64,000 bases of DNA from CAYJLA01 sp964371305 (GTDB lineage Bacteria > Bacillota_I > Bacilli_A > RFN20 > CAG-826): contig CAYJLA010000003.1 of the NCBI GenBank assembly GCA_964371305.1, positions 10,168-74,167 on the forward strand, given 5' to 3'. Every line of letters begins with the position of its first letter. Within the stretch, counting starts at the first letter, position 1. Under the pieces are notes generated by a model, which worked only from the letters and a program-made list of their open reading frames with translations, was not told where the DNA came from and made no database searches. Both the position numbers and the translations under genes were made by a program. This document shows positions 37,254 to 45,184 of the stretch, one piece after another.

Positions 37254-38335
37254 AAGTCCAAATTTAATTCAGTACACATTTTCTTAATAGATTCAGGGCG
37301 TAGTATTTCTTTAATTTGATCATACCTTTCAAATTCACGCCCTTTAAAATATAAGTACATTGAATTTATAATTTTATCATAGCTCGTTTCATTACATTGA
37401 TAGTGTTCTTCACCATATCCAAATCTAACTTCTTCAATTAAATTTATTAATATTCTTCTAATGGCACTTATTATACTAGTCTCAATCCAATAGTAAAACT
37501 TCACACTATATTTGTTTTCTATTTTTTTGCATCTTATATATGGCAGTAGGGCATCATATACATCGCGATAAATGTCAATATAAACGCAATCAAAGTCACA
37601 ATTTGATTCTAAAAACTTAAAGGCATCAGACTGAACGATTTTAATCTTATGCTTATTTTCAAATGAAGGCAAAATATGATCTTTAAAAACATTAATAATC
37701 GTTGCATTACTTTCAATAATTGTGATTGATTCAACATCATCTTTTAAAGAAGTCATGTATGCAAAATAACCAAGACCTAATCCAACAACACATATACTTC
37801 CACTAATTTTACTAATGTCATCTTTCATAGTTAAAATTTCATGCGGCGTTATGCTCATCCAATTAACATCATTTTCTAAAAGCTCTAGATACTGCATTTG
37901 TTGCGTGAAGTATCCTAGTTGTATAACTTCAGTAAAGTACTTTTGTTCATCAATTGTTATCTCATCTTTATTGAATACTTGATATGGCAAATACATACTA
38001 GTACGAAGTGTGATGTTTCCTTTAATCGCTTTAAAGCACCTTATGTTTTTAAAGTATGGGTTTTCTAAAATTAAATCCTCTTCTACTGGTAAAGTATCAT
38101 CCATTTTATATGCATTTTTATATTGTTCAAAACTTTTATCTAAGCCATGTATATTGTGAACCAATTTGTACATATCAATAAAATTATATGGTTTTTGCAT
38201 GGTTTTTTTATTTAAATATGCTATTTGTTCACGCATAAAGTAATTTATTTCTTCTGCAATAAAATCATTAGAGTTTCTTCTATCGAACAACTTAGTTAAG
38301 TGATTTTCAAAGTCCTTATTTAACTTAAAAATCAT
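37250..38335 (-). CDS. Spermidine-synthase-like / class I methyltransferase-fold protein
   Basis: This 361-aa protein has a Rossmann methyltransferase core: SICVVGLGLGYFAYMTSL near residue 175 (SAM or dcSAM loop), ITIIESNATIINVF (acidic end of strand 2) and DFDCVYIDIYRDVYDALLPY near 245, a pattern of spermidine-synthase-like proteins. The flanking 170 N-terminal and 90 C-terminal residues are not recognised. Substrate unknown. It follows rarA by 2 bases, with AAAGGAGAG upstream, so it belongs to the same operon. Confidence 0.65.
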   Translation of the reverse strand: MIFKLNKDFENHLTKLFDRRNSNDFIAEEINYFMREQIAYLNKKTMQKPYNFIDMYKLVHNIHGLDKSFEQYKNAYKMDDTLPVEEDLILENPYFKNIRCFKAIKGNITLRTSMYLPYQVFNKDEITIDEQKYFTEVIQLGYFTQQMQYLELLENDVNWMSITPHEILTMKDDISKISGSICVVGLGLGYFAYMTSLKDDVESITIIESNATIINVFKDHILPSFENKHKIKIVQSDAFKFLESNCDFDCVYIDIYRDVYDALLPYIRCKKIENKYSVKFYYWIETSIISAIRRILINLIEEVRFGYGEEHYQCNETSYDKIINSMYLYFKGREFERYDQIKEILRPESIKKMCTELNLDF

Positions 38336-38337
38336 AT

Positions 38338-39576
38338 TTATTTCTCTCCTTTTATCTTATTCCAATAATCAACAATGCTATTTTCATATCTATTATTTTG
38401 TGCATCATAAAATTTGACATCTTCTAAATCATGGGGCAAATATCTTTGTTTAACATAATGATTTTTATAGTCATGCGGATATTTATAATATTGACCTTTT
38501 TTCAATTGATCAACTCCATCAAAGTGAGTATTTTTAAGATGTCTAGGAATATCAATGCCTAATCCTTTTTGAAGTAAGTCTTTTGCTCTAGAATAAGCCA
38601 TCATTGATGAATTTGATTTAGGACAAGTTGCTAAATATATTGTGACTTCACTTAATGGTAAACTAGCTTCGGGCATGCCTAAATATAGTGCCATATCACA
38701 TCCAGCTTTAGTAACTTCTAGGGCACCTGGATGAGCAAGACCAACATCTTCTGAAGCAACACACATTAATCTTCTTATAACTGAAATTATATCATTTCCA
38801 TTTAATAGTCTTGCTAGATAAAATATTGCAGCATCTGGGTCGCTACCTCGAAGTGATTTATGGAATGCCGATAAAGTATTATAATGCTCATCTCCATGAG
38901 CATCGTAGTTATAATATGATTTATTAACTAAGTCCAAAACGTTTTCAACTGTAATTGAATTAGTTTCATTTGTATTTAATAAGAACTCCAAGTTATTTAA
39001 CGCCTTTCTTAAATCACCACTTGCAGAAGTAGATAATATATCGATTACTTCGTTAGATAATTCCTTATTCAATTTAGTTAGAACGTTTTTTATTCCTTGT
39101 ACGATATCTTCTTTTTGTAAAAGTTTAAATTCAAAAACATTACAGCGAGATAACAAAGCAGGATAAATATAAAATAGTGGATTTTCTGTTGTTGAGGCAA
39201 TCAGTGTTACAGAGCCATTTTCAATATACTCCAAAAGTGTTTGTTGTTGCTTCTTATTAAAATATTGAATCTCATCTAAATAAAGAAGAATGCCATTTGA
39301 ATTGTTTAACAAATTAATATCTTCAAATACTAATTTAAGATCTTCTGTCTTAGCGGTAGTTCCGTTAAGTTTATAAATTTGCTTATTTGACATTTTCGCA
39401 ATAATATTTGCGGTGCAAGTTTTACCAACTCCAGGCGGACCATAAAAAATCATGTTTGGAACATGTTTTGATTGAAGTGATTTATAAAATATCTTATCTG
39501 AATCAAATAAATGTCTTTGGCCAACCATTTCTTCAAAAGAAGTTGGTCTCATTAAATCAGCTAGCGGTTTGTTCAT
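38338..39576 (-). CDS. rarA: Replication-associated recombination protein A (AAA+ ATPase)
   Basis: This 412-aa protein acts at stalled replication forks. It begins with the RarA phrase PLADLMRPTSFEEMVGQRHL, then Walker A GPPGVGKT at 46-53, Walker B ILLYLDEIQYFNKKQQQTLL, sensor 1 LIASTTENPLF, the Arg finger ALLSRCNVFEF and the C-terminal tetramer domain (DAAIFYLARLLNGNDIISVI, ASEDVGLAHPGAL). Length is normal for the family. It starts 4 bases after the SpoU-like frame. Confidence 0.93.
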   Translation of the reverse strand: MNKPLADLMRPTSFEEMVGQRHLFDSDKIFYKSLQSKHVPNMIFYGPPGVGKTCTANIIAKMSNKQIYKLNGTTAKTEDLKLVFEDINLLNNSNGILLYLDEIQYFNKKQQQTLLEYIENGSVTLIASTTENPLFYIYPALLSRCNVFEFKLLQKEDIVQGIKNVLTKLNKELSNEVIDILSTSASGDLRKALNNLEFLLNTNETNSITVENVLDLVNKSYYNYDAHGDEHYNTLSAFHKSLRGSDPDAAIFYLARLLNGNDIISVIRRLMCVASEDVGLAHPGALEVTKAGCDMALYLGMPEASLPLSEVTIYLATCPKSNSSMMAYSRAKDLLQKGLGIDIPRHLKNTHFDGVDQLKKGQYYKYPHDYKNHYVKQRYLPHDLEDVKFYDAQNNRYENSIVDYWNKIKGEK

Positions 39577-39580
39577 TTAT

Positions 39581-40157
39581 CTATCTCCTATCCCTTGCTT
39601 CGTTTAGCACAATTAAGCAATCATATATAAATAATAAATCATCATTACCATCATTAGAAAAGTATATTGTGGAGTTTGGTTTGTTACTATAATCATATAA
39701 GCGATTTTCATATGTGGCTTTATATTCTTCAAACGAATTAACTTTAACTACATTTACTTGAAACAATGCGCCCATAGTGTACCTAATAAAATGTTTATCA
39801 AATAAATCTATTTCACCAACTACAACAATATTTTTATAATTAAACGCTAGGCATGTTCTAATAAATGTTCCTAGTTGACCTAGATCGTTTACACCTTCTA
39901 TAACTACATGACAACTGTGGTCATCTAAGTACATGTCAAAATCATCATATTCAGCAATGACATTTGTGTTCTTTTTTAAATTCTTGTCATTAAATATTTT
40001 TGAGTCGAAAACCACAATGTTTTCCAAATCAAATTTTTTAATCGTTAAGTTTAATAATTCGCTTTTAAATGATGGTCACATGTTTAGACTTATATTTAAT
40101 TAATTCAAGCACGGGATTAAAACCTATTGCTCGGTTTTTGTTGGTTATATTTTTCAT
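39581..40157 (-). pseudogene. SpoU/RlmB-like rRNA methyltransferase, frameshifted
   Basis: Two frames together spell a TrmH/RlmB-like protein. The first runs from ATG 40157 for 30 codons (MKNITNKNRAIGFNPVLELI, like the GxnaVleaL start of RlmB) to TAA at 40065-40067. The second, offset by one base, is open from about 40075 to TAG at 39581 (SFKSELLNLTIKKFDLENIV, then VVIEGVNDLGQLGTFIRTCL, YTMGALFQVNVVKV). A one-base change near 40065-40080 would join them. The Asn of the family motif NLGxxxRT is Gln here, and the C-terminal SAM-binding knot is weak (YFSNDGNDDLLFIYDCLIVL). It could be a decaying gene or an assembly error. If translated alone, the downstream frame starts at TTG 40027. Confidence 0.65.
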
Positions 40158-40164
40158 CTATTTT

Positions 40165-40170
40165 ATTATA
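40165..40170 (-). promoter_or_regulatory. -10 hexamer upstream of the SpoU-like gene
   Basis: TATAAT on the minus strand ends seven bases before ATG 40157. It supports 40157 as the original start and matches the leaderless layout seen elsewhere in the window. Confidence 0.5.
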
Positions 40171-40199
40171 GCAAAAATATTATTAGTTTATTTAACTTA

Positions 40200-40213
40200 T
40201 TACTACGTAGTAA
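40200..40213. promoter_or_regulatory. 14-bp perfect palindrome between divergent promoters
   Basis: TTACTACGTAGTAA is self-complementary and lies between the minus-strand -10 at 40165-40170 and the plus-strand -10 at 40270-40275. It is a possible operator for a dimeric regulator. No regulator can be named. Confidence 0.35.
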
Positions 40214-40266
40214 ATTTATATTAGTTTTTTTACTTAAGTAATGTAGCTATGAAATCGCACAATGAT

Positions 40267-40275
40267 TGTTATAAT
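40267..40275 (+). promoter_or_regulatory. Extended -10 promoter of the rubredoxin gene
   Basis: TGTTATAAT matches TGnTATAAT, with the hexamer at 40270-40275, 38 bases before the ATG. Confidence 0.5.
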
Positions 40276-40313
40276 ATAAAAATACTTATATAATATTAAA
40301 AAAGGAGTGGACT

Positions 40314-40472
40314 ATGGAAAAATATGTTTGTAGTGTTTGTGGATATATTCACGATGAAGAAAAAGGCGCAAGAGATCAAGGTATTGAACCAGGAACAAAA
40401 TGGGAAGATATTGATGAAGGATTTACTTGTCCATTATGTGGCGTAGGCAAAGATTTATTCAATAAATTATAA
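40314..40472 (+). CDS. Rubredoxin
   Basis: This 52-aa iron protein starts MEKYVCSVCGYIHDEEKGAR and ends CPLCGVGKDLFNKL. The two CxxCG loops (Cys6/Cys9 and Cys39/Cys42) bind one Fe, and GIEPGTKWEDIDEGFTCP is the classic connecting stretch. It carries single electrons in the cytoplasm, often to oxygen- or peroxide-reducing enzymes in anaerobes. A strong AAAAAAGGAGTGG ribosome-binding site precedes the ATG. It is a one-gene unit with its own promoter and terminator. Confidence 0.95.
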   Translation: MEKYVCSVCGYIHDEEKGARDQGIEPGTKWEDIDEGFTCPLCGVGKDLFNKL

Positions 40473-40520
40473 GAATTGATCGTTTAATTAATTTTGAAGT
40501 AATATTTTTAGTATGTATAT

Positions 40521-40547
40521 AAAAGAAGTGACTATCACTTCTTTTTT
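40521..40547 (+). terminator. Intrinsic terminator after rubredoxin
   Basis: AAAAGAAGTGA pairs with TCACTTCTTTT around a 3-base loop, with further T. Confidence 0.85.
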
Positions 40548-40623
40548 ACTACATTATCACATATTCCTGCAGAGCGGCCAAACCCTGTGGTTTTACAATA
40601 ATGATCAACTAAAATTTAAAAAG

Positions 40624-40651
40624 AAAAAAGCCAGGTGTTTCCTGGCTTTTT
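40624..40651 (-). terminator. Intrinsic terminator after the M3 peptidase gene
   Basis: AAAAAGCCAGG pairs with CCTGGCTTTTT around a 5-base loop. It can work in both directions and lies just past the peptidase stop at 40653. Confidence 0.85.
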
Positions 40652-40652
40652 G

Positions 40653-42335
40653 TTAATACTTCAAACTTTTTAGTATTTTTAGTAGTGGTTTTACGTTTTT
40701 AGAAACTGTACCTTCTTCAAATGGCGATTTTATCTTGCATCTTTTTAGTAATTCTTTGAAAGGGTATTTTCCACCTAGTGCACATAACTTATTATATTTT
40801 TTCCAAGCCTTATTATGATCTTTTAAATCTTCATTTAGAAATTGGAAAGCGACAACTTGTGCAATTGTATAGTCTATATAATAAAATGGTGTAGAGAAAA
40901 CGTGTCCTTGTAACATCCATCTTCCACCTTGTTCTAAAAACTCACATCCAAGATTTGACTTTGCAGGCAAATACTTTTTCTCTATTTCTCGCCAAGCTGC
41001 CTTTCTTTCCTCATGAGTTGCAGTAGGGTTTTCATAAACAAAATGTTGAAATTCATCTACAGTTACTCCATATGGTAAGAAACTTAAAGCACCAATTAGA
41101 TGAGAGTGTTTATATTTTACATCATTTTCAAAAAACTTATTCATCCATGGCCATGCAAAGAATTCCATTGACATTGAATGCATTTCACATACTTCTAAAC
41201 CTGGAGACAAATATTCTGGGATCCAAATTTTTCTTGCTGCAAATGTTTGATAAGCGTGTCCAAATTCATGAGTTAAGACATCGACATCATCACTAACGCC
41301 ATTAAAGTTTGCAAAAATAAATGGTTGCTTATATTTAAATAAATAAGTCATATAGCCTCCGCTTTGCTTACCGTGTCTTGAATCTAAATCCATTAAGTTA
41401 TTATCAACTAAGTAATTAAAGAAAACATCTGTATCTTCACTAAGTTCATGATACATTTCTCTTGCAGCGTTGACTAAAACATCTTTATCTCCAATTGGTT
41501 TAGGGTTGCCATCAAGATATTCAATCGCGTTGTCATAAAAATATGGTTTTAAAATATTAATTCTTTTGCGACGTTCTTTTTCCAATTTTACAACAATTGG
41601 TACAACAGTATCTTCTATTTGTTTTCTATAAACTTTTACATCTTCTTTTGTGTAGTCGGTTCTGCCTAAATTTAAATATCCTAATTCAGTATAGGATTCA
41701 AATCCAAGTGTTTTAGCCATTTTCGTTCTAAGTTGGACTAATTGATCATATATTTTAGCGATTTTTTCTTCTTGGTTAGAAACCCAAGAATATAATTTTT
41801 CACCCGCTTCTTTACGAGTATCTCTATCAACTTCTTTCATAAACTTAGAAATTTGATTCATATTATAAACTTGTCCTCTAAATTCAATTTGTGCGCTAGC
41901 AATTATAGAATCATACTCATCAACCAATTTAGATTCTTGGATTAAATCAGGAATTATTTTTTCATCAAATCCACGTAATACATTTTCTAATTTCTCAAAG
42001 TAGTATGCCCCAACTTTACTTTCAATATATGGTCTATATTCGCTGTTTTTTAAGAGTTTATTAAATTCAACTGAGATATTTTTAATTACAGGTGATATTT
42101 CATTAGCAAGATCTGATGCCTTTTTATTTTTCTTATCAAAACAATTTAATGTAAAGTGTATTGATATGACAACAAACTGAGTAGCGATGTCTTTATCTAC
42201 AGAAATCATCTTTTTAAAAGCTGTATACGCCTCTTTTTCATTAGTAGCATTTTTAAATTGTTCTACAACCTTAGAAACTTTTGCGGTAAGTTTCTTTTCA
42301 TTAGGTAGTACTAATTTTATTTTATTAAAGTCCAT
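40653..42335 (-). CDS. M3-family oligoendopeptidase (PepF-like)
   Basis: This 560-aa cytoplasmic zinc peptidase cleaves short peptides. The active site is VLTHEFGHAYQTF near residues 352-364 (HExxH, His and Glu), and the third ligand is expected in the following helix with PGLEVCEMHSMSMEFFAWPW near 377-396. QGHVFSTPFYYIDYTIAQVV near 489-508 is the substrate-binding region with the conserved Tyr residues. Length fits the compact PepF branch. AAGGAGAAATAAC precedes the ATG. Confidence 0.92.
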   Translation of the reverse strand: MDFNKIKLVLPNEKKLTAKVSKVVEQFKNATNEKEAYTAFKKMISVDKDIATQFVVISIHFTLNCFDKKNKKASDLANEISPVIKNISVEFNKLLKNSEYRPYIESKVGAYYFEKLENVLRGFDEKIIPDLIQESKLVDEYDSIIASAQIEFRGQVYNMNQISKFMKEVDRDTRKEAGEKLYSWVSNQEEKIAKIYDQLVQLRTKMAKTLGFESYTELGYLNLGRTDYTKEDVKVYRKQIEDTVVPIVVKLEKERRKRINILKPYFYDNAIEYLDGNPKPIGDKDVLVNAAREMYHELSEDTDVFFNYLVDNNLMDLDSRHGKQSGGYMTYLFKYKQPFIFANFNGVSDDVDVLTHEFGHAYQTFAARKIWIPEYLSPGLEVCEMHSMSMEFFAWPWMNKFFENDVKYKHSHLIGALSFLPYGVTVDEFQHFVYENPTATHEERKAAWREIEKKYLPAKSNLGCEFLEQGGRWMLQGHVFSTPFYYIDYTIAQVVAFQFLNEDLKDHNKAWKKYNKLCALGGKYPFKELLKRCKIKSPFEEGTVSKNVKPLLKILKSLKY

Positions 42336-42428
42336 GTTATTTCTCCTTATAACTTATTAAATTATATAATATATTTTCAAAAAACAAATTGATTTGTATT
42401 AATTCTATTCATTCGAAGTTAAATATTC

Positions 42429-42434
42429 TAAAAT
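42429..42434 (+). promoter_or_regulatory. -10 hexamer of a likely leaderless promoter
   Basis: TAAAAT ends six bases before the ATG at 42441, with no ribosome-binding site between. Confidence 0.45.
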
Positions 42435-42440
42435 GTATTT

Positions 42441-43367
42441 ATGTCTGAACAAGTAATTGCAGCAACCGAAGCGAAAGTTGATAAAAAGAACAAACGTATA
42501 ATTGAACTAGATATACTTCGTGGTATTTTGGTTGTATTTATGTTGTTTGATCATTTATTTTATGACTTTGCATATATTTTTACAACTTCATTCAATATTC
42601 CAAGAGGTAGTGCCTTATATGAATTTTTCAGTCAATTCGTTTTATTTAATGAAAGCGAACCACGCATAATAATTAGATTTATAATTGTCTCGCTTTTCTT
42701 TTTTACTTGCGGAATATCAACAGCTTTCTCTCGAAGCAACTTTAAACGTGGTGTTATTGTCTTGGGTGCTGCTGTATTACTAGGTGTTGGGTCGTATGTT
42801 TTTAGTGTTCTAACTGATTCCTATTACACGATATTTTTTGGTGCTGTTGCTTGTCTTGGGTTAAGTATTCTAATATATAGTTTATTTCATTATATAGTTG
42901 TACAAAAACTTAAATTAGATCAAGAATGGAAATTCTTGTCATTGTCATTTGGGATGATATGTTTGGCCATTGGTTGTTTATTTGATGTGTTTAATGTTAC
43001 AAGACTTCCAGAATACGTAATTTTAAACTGGGAAACATTTATTGGTGTAATGACTGGTGAATTTACTTATGGAGCCGACTGGATGCCTCTATTTCCTTAC
43101 TTAGGTTTTTTATTTATTGGTTCATTTTGTGCACAAGTTTTATACCCAAATAAGCAATCATTAATAAAATTCGAATTAAAATTACCAAGTAGAGATCAAG
43201 CACACTATATACCAAATATATGTTGGTATTATCCAGTATTATACATTAAAAAAACGTTTGCCTTTGTCGGCAGACACGCACTATGGTTTTATGTATTACA
43301 TCAAGTTGTATATATCTTAGTTGGTGGTAGCATTTTGTTACTTCTTGGTTATTCAATCGTTTTTTAG
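42441..43367 (+). CDS. Heparan-alpha-glucosaminide acetyltransferase-like membrane protein (DUF1624)
   Basis: This 308-aa protein has about seven membrane segments. The first shows IIELDILRGILVVFMLFDHL, the RxxxxDxLRGxxxxxMxxxH pattern of the HGSNAT catalytic family (PF07786); the His in this segment is the proposed acetyl carrier in the animal enzyme. A second landmark is the cytoplasmic-end ADWMPLFPYLGFLFIGSFCA near 214. Such proteins move acyl groups across the membrane onto sugars. The likely substrate is a surface sugar; this is inference. Two acyl-ligase genes follow downstream. Confidence 0.75.
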   Translation: MSEQVIAATEAKVDKKNKRIIELDILRGILVVFMLFDHLFYDFAYIFTTSFNIPRGSALYEFFSQFVLFNESEPRIIIRFIIVSLFFFTCGISTAFSRSNFKRGVIVLGAAVLLGVGSYVFSVLTDSYYTIFFGAVACLGLSILIYSLFHYIVVQKLKLDQEWKFLSLSFGMICLAIGCLFDVFNVTRLPEYVILNWETFIGVMTGEFTYGADWMPLFPYLGFLFIGSFCAQVLYPNKQSLIKFELKLPSRDQAHYIPNICWYYPVLYIKKTFAFVGRHALWFYVLHQVVYILVGGSILLLLGYSIVF

Positions 43368-43516
43368 GTATCTAATAATAAATTATTGTTTATTTTTAAT
43401 AAACGCCTGTTACGTTCAAAATTTATACTTTAATTAAAAATGTTCACAATATTAGAATTTATGCACAATATTTAAGGAATTTATTTTATAAAAACATTAA
43501 TTTATTGTAATTATTG

Positions 43517-43539
43517 TATAATTATAGGTAATATATAAT
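43517..43539 (+). promoter_or_regulatory. Two TATAAT hexamers upstream of the first ligase
   Basis: TATAAT occurs at 43517-43522 and again at 43534-43539, 21 and 4 bases before the ATG at 43544. The first is the more usable -10. No Shine-Dalgarno sequence is present. Confidence 0.35.
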
Positions 43540-43543
43540 AGTT

Positions 43544-45163
43544 ATGATTAACTTTAATAAGAACCAAACTGTCTACCAAGCGCTTGCAGTTACGGCGAAT
43601 ACATATCCTGAAAAGGCAGCATTCATATACCGAAATAAAACATTTACATACAATTTTCTTATATCTAGAGTACACCAATATGCATTTGAACTAAATAGAC
43701 TTGGTTTTAAAAAAGATGATGTAATTACAGTTGCGCTCCCAAATATACCTCAAGCAGTATATTTGCTTTATGCAATTAATCAAATTGGTGCTATTGCAAA
43801 TATTATCCATCCTTTAATGGATAGAGTACAATTAGAAGAAATATTAATAAATGTAAAAAGCAAAATCTTATTTGTACTTGATACAATTTATAACAAATTT
43901 AGTTCCTTGAATAAAAGTGGAATTAGAGTAGTGTCAGTTTCGCCTGTCCGTGAATGCAGCTTTATAACTAAAATTGGATACTCGTTTTTGATGAGAAAAC
44001 GTTTAAAAGGTGCTAGAAGATTAAATAAATCCCAATGCGATTTATCTTATATCAACAACCAAGGATATACTGAAGTTAATGATGAATATTTAAAAGATTC
44101 TTTTTATTTACATAGTGGCGGGACAACCGGAAGAAGCAAAACAATTGCGTTGTCTTCATTTGCACTTAATGCGTTAAATAGTAATTCTCCAAAAATATTA
44201 GATATAAATAAAGTAGAGTGCACTCATATGCTAGCAGTTCTACCTATGTTCCATGGTTTTGGATTATGCATGGGAATTCACGCTATGTTTTGTTTTGGCG
44301 GAATAAATACATTAATGCCTAAGTTTTCTGCTAAAGAGTGTGTAGATTTCATTAAAAAAGGTCAATTAAATGTAATTATAGGTGTGCCAACTTTGTTTGA
44401 AGCGTTGCTTAAAAACAAGCAGTTCACCGGGAAGAAATTAGAAAAGTTAGATGTTTCTTTTGTTGGTGGAGATTTTGTTTCTCAAGATTTAGTAAATAGA
44501 TTTAATAAAAGAATGATTGAGAACGGATCTAAATGTAGGTTGTTTCCAGGATATGGTTTAACAGAAAGCGTATGTGTATTATCCGTAAACACTCATTTTA
44601 ATCATAAAACGGGTACTGTTGGTAAATTACTTGATAATGTAAATGCAAAAACATGTGATATGGATACGGGGAAAGATCTTGCTCCTGGCGTACCTGGAGA
44701 AATATATATAAGCGGTGAAACACTTATGAATGGATATCGCTTTGATGATGAAGATGCAAATAAACTAGTTTTTTCTACTGATGAAAATGGAGTAAAGTGG
44801 CTAAGAACGGGAGATTATGGTTTTATAGATGAAGAAAGATTTGTATTCTTTACTCAAAGACTAAAAAGAATTGTAAAAGTAAATGGTATTAACATATTTC
44901 CAAGCGACATTGAAAATGTAGTCACATCTTTAAGTAGCGTTAATGAGGCGGCTGCAATTGGTGTTAAAGACGAACGATTTGGAAGTGTTATAAAATTATT
45001 TGTTGTATTAAATGAAGATTATGATGGTGTTGTACCTACAAATGAAATAAAGAAGATTATTAGAGAAAAATGCAGTGTTTATGCTGTACCTAAAGAAGTA
45101 GTATATATTAAAGAATTCAAAAAAACTTTAATTGGTAAAATAGACGTTAAGACGTTAAGTTAA
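43544..45163 (+). CDS. Adenylate-forming acyl-CoA ligase-like enzyme (copy 1)
   Basis: This 539-aa enzyme belongs to the ANL superfamily, which activates a carboxylate as acyl-AMP and passes it to CoA or a carrier. Motifs: YLHSGGTTGRSKTIALSS near 189-206 (AMP loop), YGLTES near 337, GEIYISGETLMNGY near 385, RTGDYGFIDEERFVFFTQRLKR split between 424-446 and the catalytic Lys in KKTLIGKIDVKTL at the C-terminus. The next gene is a close paralogue. The acyl substrate is unknown; fatty acid activation for lipid or surface acylation is possible. Confidence 0.85.
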   Translation: MINFNKNQTVYQALAVTANTYPEKAAFIYRNKTFTYNFLISRVHQYAFELNRLGFKKDDVITVALPNIPQAVYLLYAINQIGAIANIIHPLMDRVQLEEILINVKSKILFVLDTIYNKFSSLNKSGIRVVSVSPVRECSFITKIGYSFLMRKRLKGARRLNKSQCDLSYINNQGYTEVNDEYLKDSFYLHSGGTTGRSKTIALSSFALNALNSNSPKILDINKVECTHMLAVLPMFHGFGLCMGIHAMFCFGGINTLMPKFSAKECVDFIKKGQLNVIIGVPTLFEALLKNKQFTGKKLEKLDVSFVGGDFVSQDLVNRFNKRMIENGSKCRLFPGYGLTESVCVLSVNTHFNHKTGTVGKLLDNVNAKTCDMDTGKDLAPGVPGEIYISGETLMNGYRFDDEDANKLVFSTDENGVKWLRTGDYGFIDEERFVFFTQRLKRIVKVNGINIFPSDIENVVTSLSSVNEAAAIGVKDERFGSVIKLFVVLNEDYDGVVPTNEIKKIIREKCSVYAVPKEVVYIKEFKKTLIGKIDVKTLS

Positions 45164-45184
45164 GTTTTGAAAGGTATTAAAACT

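Noticed and set aside
40580..40596. Possible small hairpin AAACC-CTGT-GGTTT in the region between rubredoxin and the M3 peptidase gene
   Set aside because: The stem is only five pairs and lies between two much better terminators, so it needs no separate function.
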